From Bolinopsis microptera (Eukaryota > Ctenophora > Tentaculata > Lobata > Bolinopsidae), in the NCBI RefSeq assembly GCF_026151205.1, contig NW_026971778.1, positions 20,477 to 84,476 of the forward strand: DNA of 64,000 nucleotides. Direction: 5' to 3'. Positions 29,864-39,597 of the stretch are shown here, piece by piece (position 1 is the stretch's first letter; each line of letters opens with the position of its first letter). Both the position numbers and the translations under genes were made by a program. Below the pieces are notes generated by a model. The model ran no database searches. It was not told the DNA's origin and saw only the letters and a program-made list of their open reading frames with translations.

Positions 29864-31228
29864 GATAATAATACTGTAAGCACAGATAATATACCACAAA
29901 GCAACGAAACTAATGTAGAGGAATCAATGTCTACAAAGGAGCAGAAGTTCTGCAAAGCTAAGTCAAAGTATGAGAAGAAGAAGGTCAGTATCGAAGTGTT
30001 AAACACTGACCCCTATAAGTCACAGAAGACTGACGAAATCGAAAAATGGAAGCAAAACAATGTGTATGAAGAGGTTGAGGCTCACGAAGTAGATGATCAG
30101 TTTGTCCCCATTTCGACAAGGTGGGTCACAAATGACAATGGTCATAAGAAAAAGGCCCGTTTGGTAGCTCGAGGTTTTGAGGAAATTCCTCTTGATAGTA
30201 CCGAAAGAGTCAGTCCTACTTGTCGAAAAGAATCTCTAAGACTTCTATTCACAGTAGCAGCATCAATGAAGTGGCCTATTCATTCTCTTGATATAACCTC
30301 AGCATTTCTACAAGGTAAACCAATTGAGCGACTAGTTTATCTTACCCCTCCAAAGGAATGCTATAAACCAGGAATACTGTGGAAGCTGAACACATGTGTT
30401 TATGGACTGTCAGATGCTGCAAAGATGTGGTACAGAAATGTAAAAGACCACAGTGAACAAGCTGGTTTAAGGAAATGTTTATATGATGATGCTCTGTTCT
30501 TTTCAAGAGTTGACAAAGAAGATCTTGCAGGAATAATGACTGTACATGTAGATGACTTCATCTATGCAGGGACCAAAGGTTTTGAGTCTAATATTCACAA
30601 AGATGTGCTGCATGGATTTGAGATTAAGTCACAGGAAGCATCGCGATTCACATATCTTGGACTTGAGGTGGAACAAGATCCAATCTCATATGAAATCACT
30701 GTTGGACAGTCAGATTATATCAGTGCTTTAAAGACCATAGGACTATCAAGTAACAGAAGAAGCCAGAAAACACATGCTCTGACTCACGAAGAGTATGTAC
30801 AGTACAGATCAGGTGTTGGACAACTTATCTGGTTATCTGTCCAAACCAGACCAGATATTTCGTTTGATGCTTGTCAGTTGAGCAATAATCTGAAAGATCC
30901 CAACGTCTCAGACATAATGCTTCACAACAAGATAGTCAAAAAGCTTAAAACTGATGAAGATGCCCCACTGACCTTCAGAGAACTGCCTAACATAAAGAAT
31001 GGAGTAAGACTACTTACATACAGTGATGCATCGTTTGGAAATCTTAGTAACAATGGTAGTCAGTGTGGGTATCTGATACTTATTTCGGATAAAGATAGTA
31101 GAGTCAAAAACCCTGTCTGTTGGAAATCTGTAAAGTTGGACAGAGTCTGTTACAGTACTTTAGCCGCTGAAAGCCTTGCACTCCTGAAAGCGGCTGATCA
31201 CACCATTTTTATTCAGCAAACACTACAA
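29864..31228 (+). pseudogene. Copia reverse transcriptase and first half of RNase H
   Basis: The native coding starts at the Asp codon after the 8-bp duplication; the open frame from 29732 has 44 extra codons that belong to the inserted element. RT motifs seen: RWVTNDNGHKKKARLVARGF, SLDITSAFLQGK, YGLSDAAKMWY and MTVHVDDFIYAG (catalytic VDD). RNase H begins around LLTYSDASFGN, with CWKSVKLDRV and STLAAESLAL. It is cut after the CAA codon at 31226-31228 by the CR1-like LINE A. Confidence 0.92.
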
Positions 31229-31820
31229 CAGGAAAACAACAATTTCAGGAAAACAACAATTTTATTTAGTATCAGTTACAGCAAACAAAAAATATATTTT
31301 ATATAATATAATATAACTAGGACGAACTTTAGTTTAGAAATCTTGGGGGACTTGGAGTAGCAAGAGATTGACTAGAAGGTATATACCTTTTACCAAAAAC
31401 GTCGAAAAGAATCCTGGGTGATACAGGATCGGAGAGTACAGACCATAAAGTTTACGCACCCACCTTTGCCTCCAGAATTCTTGGTTGGTTGAAAATGTAT
31501 GCTAACTTGGTCGTTTATACTCCAAGTCCCTTTGTTAAAAGAAGTAACATTATGTACGTCTGGAGTTAACTTCATTCAATAATAACAATATCAATATAGT
31601 CAATATCAATATCAGACTAAACTATCAAATAAATTATCAAATATTATTTGTTAATTCGATCTGAATAAAAATTTAGTTAAGTTAAGATATTAAATAATTA
31701 AAAACATTACAACAAGTGGTTAAAAACGCCCAAAATTGATCTGAGAGCTTTTCAGTCTATGATACAATCATGATAGTAATATTAAGTGTGTTAAGTGTGT
31801 GCTGCTGCGATAAGAATAGA

Positions 31821-34800
31821 TTACTGCAATTTAAAATTGTTTGGATTCCAAGTATCTTTTAAATCAGCAGCCTGTACTTGTAATAATAGTGCCTTGGTTC
31901 TCAATTTTATCAAGTTAATGGAAGTTTCTAGGCAATTGCTTGAGGTTAGAATTTTTTTATGAACAGTGTTCCAAAGCTTGGCTGCAGTGAACAAAAAAAT
32001 ATTTGATTTATTAAGAAGAATAACCGTTAAACTCGTTGTACGGTTTGAAATGTTGATGGCCTCATAAAGGGAGTATGGGCAGTGGTACTTGATAATCTTA
32101 GAGAATTCTGAAATGCAATGGTACTTGAACAAGTTTTGAACTGTAAGAATTTTTAGTCTATTAAAAATGGGTTTTGTATGCTCCTTTTCAAAATGTTTAT
32201 GGCCTAATCTTTGCATACCATATGGTCTAGTTCTTGCACATGTTGATTGTTTATCTAGATATGAGTCGAGATCACCAAAAAGGATCCTTATACAGTGCTT
32301 CTGAGTGATAAAAAGACTGTCATTGGACCGTTCCTTGATGACAACACCCCAAACACTTATACCATAACTGAGATGTGATTCAAAAAGAGCATTATATATT
32401 TTCAAGTATAGTTCAGCAGGTATAGAGTGCCGGATTCTACAGATTGCACCAGTCATGGTCCGCAGCTTTTTACGGATGTAGTGCATGTGGGCAATCCAGT
32501 TTAGCTTACTATCTATAACAACACCTAAGAATTTGGTATCCTTGACTTTAGTAATAACCTTACCATCGATGAATATTGATCTAGATTCATCTAGCAGGTT
32601 AGCAAATGGTCTAGTCCGCGCACAGGTGTCATCATATTCAGAGGCAGGTTTAAAATGTATGTAGCAGCATTTGGACATGTTGATATGAAGTAGATTACAT
32701 TTCATGTAAATCGAGACATGTTTAAGTACTAAGTTGGCTTTTTTATATGTTGCTTCTCTAGATGGTCCTGATATGAAGATATTAGTGTCATCAGCATAAA
32801 GTACAAATTTCACCTCACTGTCTGAAAAACAGTTTACTATATCGTTCATATACAGTAGGAAGAGTAGTGGCCCAAGAATTGACCCTTGTGGTACTCCAAA
32901 TTTCACGTCCATTGTTACTGATGGTACATCGTTATACATAACATACTGCTTTCTGTTAGTCAAATAGCTTTTAAGTAAGGTAAGTGCTGAACCCCTAATA
33001 CCGTAGGAATTTAACTTGCTTAGAAGAATATTGTGATCAAGGGTGTCAAAGGCTTTGCTCAAGTCAATGAATATGCCCAATACATGTTTATTGCTAGCCA
33101 GAGACTTTGTAACGGAGTCTATAGATTTGTGTAGAGCATGAGTGGTAGAATGGCCTTTTCTAAATCCAAACTGTGAGTCTGTTAGTACACCTTTAGATGT
33201 GAAGAAATTATAAAGGCGTTTGTAAATGATCTTCTCAAAGATTTTTCCAAATAAAGGTAATATTGATACAGGCCGATAATTTTCAATGCATTCCTTATTG
33301 TCTTTCTTGTAAATAGGAATAACTTTACCAGTTTTAAATATACTTGGGAATGTACCACTTTGTATACATGTGTTGTAAAGCCTGGCCAAGGTACCAGCAA
33401 TGAGCTTTGCCGATTTTTTTACAACGATTATAGGTATGTCACTCGCCTTGCCATTTTGAAAATCTCTGATGACCTCGACAATCTCGTCTTCATTAGTTTC
33501 TTCAAGGTATATGGAGTCAGATACTGAATTAGACATGAACTGAGCAAATGATTCTACTGGTTCCAGAGAAATACTATTGTTTGACAATACATTTTTATTG
33601 AGATTACTTGCAAGAGATGTAAAATATTCACAAAATTTGTTAGCAATTATTCGTCTGCAAGTAACTCTCTGGCCATCTATGACAAAATCGTCCTTACATC
33701 TAGACAAATTTTTACCACGGAGTTCATTTATAACTTCCCAAGTCTTTTTCGAATTCATGCTGTACTTCTCGAATTTTTGAGTATAGCACATAGCCTTTGC
33801 CATATTTATTGACCTTTTGAGAAACTTGTCGAATTCCTTGTAGTAGATGTGCTTGTTTGGGTCCCCGTCAGGTAGTTTTAATGTACAAGTCTTCTTCCAT
33901 TCGAAATACAACCTAGCTTTCTTATCGATGGAATTAATTAGGCCCTGGGTAATCCAAGGGTTGGTTATGCTGTTACGTTTAGTGGTTCTAGGAGTTAGAA
34001 GTTTGCAAGACAAATCTATCTTTTCTTGAAATAACTGCATGAAAGAATCAAATGTGTTACAGCTGTGGTGGAACCTATCTACATCGTTTTCTATTTCAAG
34101 ACAGAGCTTTTCTAAGTTAGCATTACTATAGTCGTAGTGTATAGTAATTTTGTCTGATGAATCAGGTGTTGGCACAGAGTCAGGGGAAAGTTCAATAAGA
34201 GTGAATATAGGGTGATGGTGGGAGATCTTGTCAGATATCACACCAGAAATAAGGGTTTGATCTACTACATTGGTATGGATATTGTCAATACAGGTCCTGG
34301 AACAGCCAGGCATTTGGTGAGTTGGTACTGATATGGTTGGTATGAAGCCGTTGTTGAATATTATTTCTTGGAATTTGTCCTCTGATGGAGATGGGTCCTT
34401 CAACATGTTTATATTGAAATCACCAAGAATATATACTTTTTTGCCATTCAGTTTTGAGAGAATACATTCATATGCTTCGTTGAACAGTTCAAGTGATGCG
34501 TTTGGGGGACGGTATATAACCCCTACAACAGTTGGGTCTTGCAAGCTAGTGATGGATACGAACAGTGATTCTATGTGTTCATTACAGAGAGATAAGCCAG
34601 GGATTTTGTTAAAGTTAAAGGAGTTGTGCAGGTAAAGACACACTCCTGATCCTTTACCCTTGAACTGGTTTTTCTTTTGACAAAAATAACGTGATTGGTA
34701 ACAGGAGGAGTATCCGTTAAGCTGATACAGAGTTCCATTTTCGGGATTAGTATTTGTTTCTGCAAGACCGATAACAGAGAATTTGTGGTCGATACAAGAC

Positions 34801-35225
34801 AGCTCAACTGCAAAGTTGTCAAAGTTTGATGCATTTCCATCAATATTTAGGAATAATTTGGACAAATATTTAGCTGAATTTTTAGGTAGGATGGTAGCAT
34901 TCAACTCAGTTATGGAGAATGTTTTGCAATTTTCAAGAATCTTTGAGCTATTGTAGATAGATTCAATATAATTAACTGGCTCATCATCAATGAGGCCATT
35001 GTTTGCAAAGTGTGGAGCTTGGTAGAAAGGGTTGTACCGTACAATATCATTGGCATCAGTGCATATTTTGCAGTATGTTGCATCTCGAAATTTGGTTATG
35101 TTATCATCAGTTTTACATTTTTTGTGCATTATTTTGTCACACATCTGACAAATCAAAAATGGATGTCCAGCACGCACAGGTCTATCGCAACAGCAGCAGA
35201 TTTCGCATATCAGTTTGACTACCAT
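31821..35225 (-). CDS. LINE A ORF2: zinc finger, APE-type endonuclease, reverse transcriptase
   Basis: This intact protein of 1134 residues starts with a Cys/His-rich PHD/RING-like finger (CEICCCCDRPVRAGH, CDKIMHKKC, CKIC). An APE-type endonuclease at about 110-345 shows IGLAETN, YILGDFNINM and a SHHHPIF segment in place of the usual SDH. The RT at about 560-850 has GIFIDLSKAFDTLDH, GVPQGSILGPLLFLLYMND and FVLYADDTNIF. The tail carries FLGVVIDSKLNW. The architecture matches CR1/L2-group LINEs. The start codon overlaps the ORF1 stop by seven nucleotides, suggesting coupled translation. It is intact although its ORF1 is broken by LINE B, so it can no longer work in cis. Confidence 0.92.
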   Translation of the reverse strand: MVVKLICEICCCCDRPVRAGHPFLICQMCDKIMHKKCKTDDNITKFRDATYCKICTDANDIVRYNPFYQAPHFANNGLIDDEPVNYIESIYNSSKILENCKTFSITELNATILPKNSAKYLSKLFLNIDGNASNFDNFAVELSCIDHKFSVIGLAETNTNPENGTLYQLNGYSSCYQSRYFCQKKNQFKGKGSGVCLYLHNSFNFNKIPGLSLCNEHIESLFVSITSLQDPTVVGVIYRPPNASLELFNEAYECILSKLNGKKVYILGDFNINMLKDPSPSEDKFQEIIFNNGFIPTISVPTHQMPGCSRTCIDNIHTNVVDQTLISGVISDKISHHHPIFTLIELSPDSVPTPDSSDKITIHYDYSNANLEKLCLEIENDVDRFHHSCNTFDSFMQLFQEKIDLSCKLLTPRTTKRNSITNPWITQGLINSIDKKARLYFEWKKTCTLKLPDGDPNKHIYYKEFDKFLKRSINMAKAMCYTQKFEKYSMNSKKTWEVINELRGKNLSRCKDDFVIDGQRVTCRRIIANKFCEYFTSLASNLNKNVLSNNSISLEPVESFAQFMSNSVSDSIYLEETNEDEIVEVIRDFQNGKASDIPIIVVKKSAKLIAGTLARLYNTCIQSGTFPSIFKTGKVIPIYKKDNKECIENYRPVSILPLFGKIFEKIIYKRLYNFFTSKGVLTDSQFGFRKGHSTTHALHKSIDSVTKSLASNKHVLGIFIDLSKAFDTLDHNILLSKLNSYGIRGSALTLLKSYLTNRKQYVMYNDVPSVTMDVKFGVPQGSILGPLLFLLYMNDIVNCFSDSEVKFVLYADDTNIFISGPSREATYKKANLVLKHVSIYMKCNLLHINMSKCCYIHFKPASEYDDTCARTRPFANLLDESRSIFIDGKVITKVKDTKFLGVVIDSKLNWIAHMHYIRKKLRTMTGAICRIRHSIPAELYLKIYNALFESHLSYGISVWGVVIKERSNDSLFITQKHCIRILFGDLDSYLDKQSTCARTRPYGMQRLGHKHFEKEHTKPIFNRLKILTVQNLFKYHCISEFSKIIKYHCPYSLYEAINISNRTTSLTVILLNKSNIFLFTAAKLWNTVHKKILTSSNCLETSINLIKLRTKALLLQVQAADLKDTWNPNNFKLQ

Positions 35226-35557
35226 GACTGGATTACAGATCTACGAGAACGTGGGGAAAATCTATTTTGGGCCTTGGTAACATCACTGAACAACCTCCCA
35301 TCAACGGGGCTACCTAGAATCTTATGGGCAATTGCCCGGGAGAGTTTGAAGATACCGCTTGACCCCAGGTGGATTGGGTCATCCGGCTTCTTGTACCTAC
35401 AAAACTGTTTGTTCAGTAGACCCTCCTCATCGACAAAACTATCAAAATCTAAATTTCCTATTCTAGCGTTGGTATTACAGTACCCAAACAATATACTATT
35501 AAACTCCATGGCTCTCTCATTTAGCCAGGAGGACCTAGTTGGTAGGATTGGTGAAAC
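35219..35557 (-). pseudogene. LINE A ORF1, C-terminal fragment (end of SGNH hydrolase)
   Basis: This piece starts at the Val codon in the 7-bp duplication AAACTAT and continues VSPILPTRSSWLN through the DDPIHLG block, which carries the catalytic Asp and His of SGNH hydrolases. Its N-terminal partner lies at 42203-43825, displaced by LINE B. The open frame extends a few codons into the LINE B tail up to 35581, but those are not native. Confidence 0.9.
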
Positions 35558-36093
35558 TATCAAGAAAACAACAATTTTCAAGAAAACAACAATTTTTTAT
35601 TTAAATCAATTATAGCAACAATTTGAATAACTTTAAAGTTCTTCTATTACCATGGAATATACTACGGGTATGGTGACTTGGGCTATTGGGTTGTTAAGTA
35701 GATTAAGATTAGTAAACCTGCACTTGCATTGTATTTATAAAAACTAGAAATTAGGCTTCACGGTAAAATGGAGAAGCAGGCTGATCTTGGAGAGAGCAGA
35801 CCGTAAAGTTTACGCACCCACCAGGGCTACCTACCTACCCCAGTTGTTCTTTTTGGTTTATCAGCTTGTATTGTTATATTTATGGACCCCAAGTCACCAC
35901 ACTAAGAAGGAGTATGTAAAAAAAAAAAAAAAAAATAATAATAAGTTAAGTTAATATCATCATATCAGTTTAAAACAGTAAATGCTAAGTAGAGGATTGA
36001 ATTTCCTAGTTAATTTAATGGTTCAAACGTTTGGGAATATAATAATGTTGGTATTTGTATCTGCTGCAGCAATAATATCGATATGTCATTTGT

Positions 36094-39000
36094 CTATAAA
36101 ATTTTCGCCACTTCAATAGATATTGGGTCGGCAATTTGGTGAGTGAGTGATGAACTGGTTTGGTCTGTGACTGAGTGAGGGGCGATGTGAAAGTTGTGGT
36201 AAGTCCAGGTGTTATTATTGTTGATGGATTGGGATCCCAGGATGATACTTTTACAGCGTAATTTAACCAAAGATACAGAAGTAGTGAGGATTTCCCCATT
36301 CTCATTTAGAATCCGTTTATGTATGCTATTCCACAATTTGGAGGCTATATAAAGAAACGTGTTGGATTTTCTTGGGAGGATTATGACATTACTTGTATCA
36401 CGTTTTGATGAGTCTATAGTACAATACAACGAGTATGGAGTGCGAAATTTCATAATTCGAAATATCTCAGATATACAGTGGTATTTGTACAAGTTTTGAA
36501 CAGTAAGCAATTTTAGTCGATTAAAAATGGGCTTGGTGTGCTCCTTTTCGAAAAAAGCAGCTCCTAACCTCTGTTTTGTATAAGGTCTGGCTCGTGCACA
36601 AGTGGCATGTTTGTCAAGGTATGCATTTAGGTCTCCAAAAAGGATTCTTATACAACGTTTCTGAGTTATGAACAGCTTATCGTTTGGTTGGTCTTTGAGG
36701 GCTGAGCCCCAAACACTTATTCCGTAAGCAAGATGTGATTCCAATAATGCAGAGTATATTTTTTGGTAGTGTTCCCCTGGAACTGAATGTTTAATCCTGT
36801 TAAGTGCTCCTGTAGTGGATCTAATTTTTTTTCTTAGATATTCTATATGTGGGCCCCAGCTAAGTTTTTCATCAATTACTACACCAAGAAATTTGGTGTT
36901 GCTAACCTTGACAATTTTGTGTCCATTTATAAATATTCCTTGTGATTTGTCATATTCATTGGCATACGGCCTAACTCTGGCGCAGGTTTCATCAGATTCG
37001 TATGCAGGTAGAAAATGTATGTAGCAGCATTTAGACATATTTATATGTAAGAGATTACTTCTCATGAATTTGCATACGAAATCAAGAACTTTATTGGCCT
37101 TCAAGTATGTTGATTCTTTGGACGGTCCAGTGATAAATATATTTGTGTCATCAGCATAGAGCACAAATTTGCATTCATCACCTTTGTAACAGTTTATTAT
37201 GTCGTTCATATATAATAAGAAAAGTAGAGGGCCTAGTATGGAACCTTGGGGAACTCCATATTTTACATTCATAGTCTCTGATGTAGTGTTGAGAAATGAA
37301 ACATACTGTGATCTATCCGATAAATAGCTTTTTAGAAGTCCTAGAGCTAGACCTCTAACCCCATAATTTTCCAGTTTCCTCAGGAGAATGCCATGGTCAA
37401 GAGTGTCAAAAGCTTTGCTTAGGTCAATAAAGATTCCTAGAACATGATTACCACTGGATGTTGATGTTGTGATTGAATGAACTGATTTGTGGAGTGCATG
37501 TGAGGTTGAGTGGCCTTTTCGAAAACCAAATTGTTCATTACTGAGAATGTCATTAGCAGTGAAAAAGGTATAAAGCCGTTTGTATATTATTTTTTCAAAT
37601 ATCTTACCAAAGATTGGCAATATTGACACAGGTCTATAATTTTCAATATTTTCTTTGTTATCTTTTTTATGGATAGGAGTTACTTTGCCTATTTTGAATA
37701 TGGATGGGAACGTGCCTTTTTGAATACATGTATTATACAAATTTGCTAATATGTTGGATAAGAGATAAGCCGGTTTCTTGATAACTGCTATTGGTATATC
37801 ACTGGCTTTTCCGTTAACGAATTCTTGAATTATTTCAAGAATCTCCTCAGGATGAGTTTCTTCTAGATGTATTGAACTGTTGACTGATTTCGACATAAAC
37901 TCAACAAATGATTGCATTGGTTGGATAGACAGTTGGTTGTCGGACAAAACTTTCTCATTTAAATTACTAGCTAAAGATGTAAAGTAACTATTGAATTTGT
38001 TTGCAATTGTCCGCCTACAAATTACTCTAGTTCCATCTATAATGAAGTCATCTTTTAGCTGATTCTTCTTTTTGCCACGAAGCTCGTTGATTATTTGCCA
38101 GGTTTTTTTGGAGTTATGGCTATTTTTCTCAAACTTTTCAGCATAATACCTGGTTTTGGCAGTTTTTATGGCAATTTTAAGATATTTTGAGTAGTCCTTG
38201 TAAACATTATGTTTTTCCGGATCCCCATCTGGAATTAACAATGTTTCTGTTTTTTTCCATTCAAAATAAAGTCTGGCTTTTTTCTCCACAGAGTTGATAA
38301 GGCCGTTTGTGATCCATGGATTTGTTATGTTATTTCGTTTGGTGGTTTTTGGTGAAGCCAATTTGCAAGATATATCTATCTTTTCTTGAAACAGATCCAT
38401 GAAGGATTCAAAAGAGTCACATCTGTGGTAGAATGTATCTATGTCGTTTTCAATTTCTTCACAGAGCTTATCAAGGTTTGCATTACTATAGTTATAATAA
38501 ATGGTTGTTTTTTCAGGTGGTTTATTCTGTTCCGAACTAGCATCAGAATTCATTACTTGAAGGCAGAAAATGGGCTGGTGATGTGAAGCACTATCCTGAA
38601 TTACTCCAGATATAGTTGATGAGTGAATGTCATTAGTGTGTATGTTATCAATGCACGTTTTTGAGCAGTGGGGCATTTGGTGTGTGGGAATGGATATTGT
38701 GGGCGTGAACCCATGACTATAAATAACTTCTTCAAATATATCTTCATCTGGGCCTGATAAATTGGTTATGTTAACATTGAAGTCCCCTAATATGTATGCT
38801 TTATGTCCTTTCAGTGCAGTAAGAACTTCTTTATACTGTGCATTGAAGTTAGCAAGTGGATTGCTTGGTGAGCGGTATACAACTCCAACTGTTACTGGTT
38901 CTGGAGCATTACTTATTGTTACAAATAGGGACTCAAAGTGCTCTGTACAAACAGATAACTTTTCAATCACACTAAAGTTAAAGGAGTTGTGAATGTAGAG

Positions 39001-39597
39001 AGAAACTCCACTTCCTTTCCTTTTTACCTGTTGTGTCTTATTAGAAACGAAGCGTTTTTGGTAACATGAAGTATAGTCTTTAAGTTGGTACAGCTGACTA
39101 TTGCAGGGATCAATGTTTGTTTCTGCTAGACCTATCACAGAAAATTTATGGTCTATGCAGGCTAATTCTAAAGCCAATTTGTCAAAGTTAGTACCATTTC
39201 CATCAATATTTCGAAAGTAGTGTGAGAAAATGCTCTTTGATGTTGATTGAGGAATCTGCTTTATGAGGTTGTTGAAGTTTTTAGTAGAATATGATTGACA
39301 GTTCTCAAGAGTTTTTGAGATTGTACCTATTGAGTCTATATAGTCGTGAGGTTCATTGTCAAGTAGTTCGTTGTTTGAAAAGTGAGGTGCTTGATAGAAT
39401 GGATTATAACGAATTATATCATGATTTTGAATACAGTTTGAGCAGTAAGTTTTTTCTCTAAAAGTGGCAATGTTTTCCTGTGTTTTACATCTCTTGTGAA
39501 TGATGCAGTCACACTTATTGCAATTTATAAATGGGTGTCCAGCACGAATAGGTTTGCTGCAGCAGACACAGTTCTCACATATACGTTTGGCTATCAT
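36094..39597 (-). CDS. LINE B ORF2: zinc finger, APE-type endonuclease, reverse transcriptase
   Basis: This intact 1167-residue protein is homologous to ORF2 of LINE A throughout. The Cys/His finger (CENCVCCSKPIRAGH, CDCIIHKRC, CSNC) fills residues 7-58. The endonuclease has IGLAETN, AYILGDFNVNI and SHHQPIF. RT motifs are GIFIDLSKAFDTLDH, GVPQGSILGPLLFLLYMND and FVLYADDTNIF. It is about 30 residues longer than the LINE A protein at the C-terminus. Its ATG overlaps the ORF1 stop as ATGA (39597-39594), a stop-start layout that would allow termination-reinitiation. With both ORFs open, this copy could be a source element. Confidence 0.95.
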   Translation of the reverse strand: MIAKRICENCVCCSKPIRAGHPFINCNKCDCIIHKRCKTQENIATFREKTYCSNCIQNHDIIRYNPFYQAPHFSNNELLDNEPHDYIDSIGTISKTLENCQSYSTKNFNNLIKQIPQSTSKSIFSHYFRNIDGNGTNFDKLALELACIDHKFSVIGLAETNIDPCNSQLYQLKDYTSCYQKRFVSNKTQQVKRKGSGVSLYIHNSFNFSVIEKLSVCTEHFESLFVTISNAPEPVTVGVVYRSPSNPLANFNAQYKEVLTALKGHKAYILGDFNVNITNLSGPDEDIFEEVIYSHGFTPTISIPTHQMPHCSKTCIDNIHTNDIHSSTISGVIQDSASHHQPIFCLQVMNSDASSEQNKPPEKTTIYYNYSNANLDKLCEEIENDIDTFYHRCDSFESFMDLFQEKIDISCKLASPKTTKRNNITNPWITNGLINSVEKKARLYFEWKKTETLLIPDGDPEKHNVYKDYSKYLKIAIKTAKTRYYAEKFEKNSHNSKKTWQIINELRGKKKNQLKDDFIIDGTRVICRRTIANKFNSYFTSLASNLNEKVLSDNQLSIQPMQSFVEFMSKSVNSSIHLEETHPEEILEIIQEFVNGKASDIPIAVIKKPAYLLSNILANLYNTCIQKGTFPSIFKIGKVTPIHKKDNKENIENYRPVSILPIFGKIFEKIIYKRLYTFFTANDILSNEQFGFRKGHSTSHALHKSVHSITTSTSSGNHVLGIFIDLSKAFDTLDHGILLRKLENYGVRGLALGLLKSYLSDRSQYVSFLNTTSETMNVKYGVPQGSILGPLLFLLYMNDIINCYKGDECKFVLYADDTNIFITGPSKESTYLKANKVLDFVCKFMRSNLLHINMSKCCYIHFLPAYESDETCARVRPYANEYDKSQGIFINGHKIVKVSNTKFLGVVIDEKLSWGPHIEYLRKKIRSTTGALNRIKHSVPGEHYQKIYSALLESHLAYGISVWGSALKDQPNDKLFITQKRCIRILFGDLNAYLDKHATCARARPYTKQRLGAAFFEKEHTKPIFNRLKLLTVQNLYKYHCISEIFRIMKFRTPYSLYCTIDSSKRDTSNVIILPRKSNTFLYIASKLWNSIHKRILNENGEILTTSVSLVKLRCKSIILGSQSINNNNTWTYHNFHIAPHSVTDQTSSSLTHQIADPISIEVAKIL

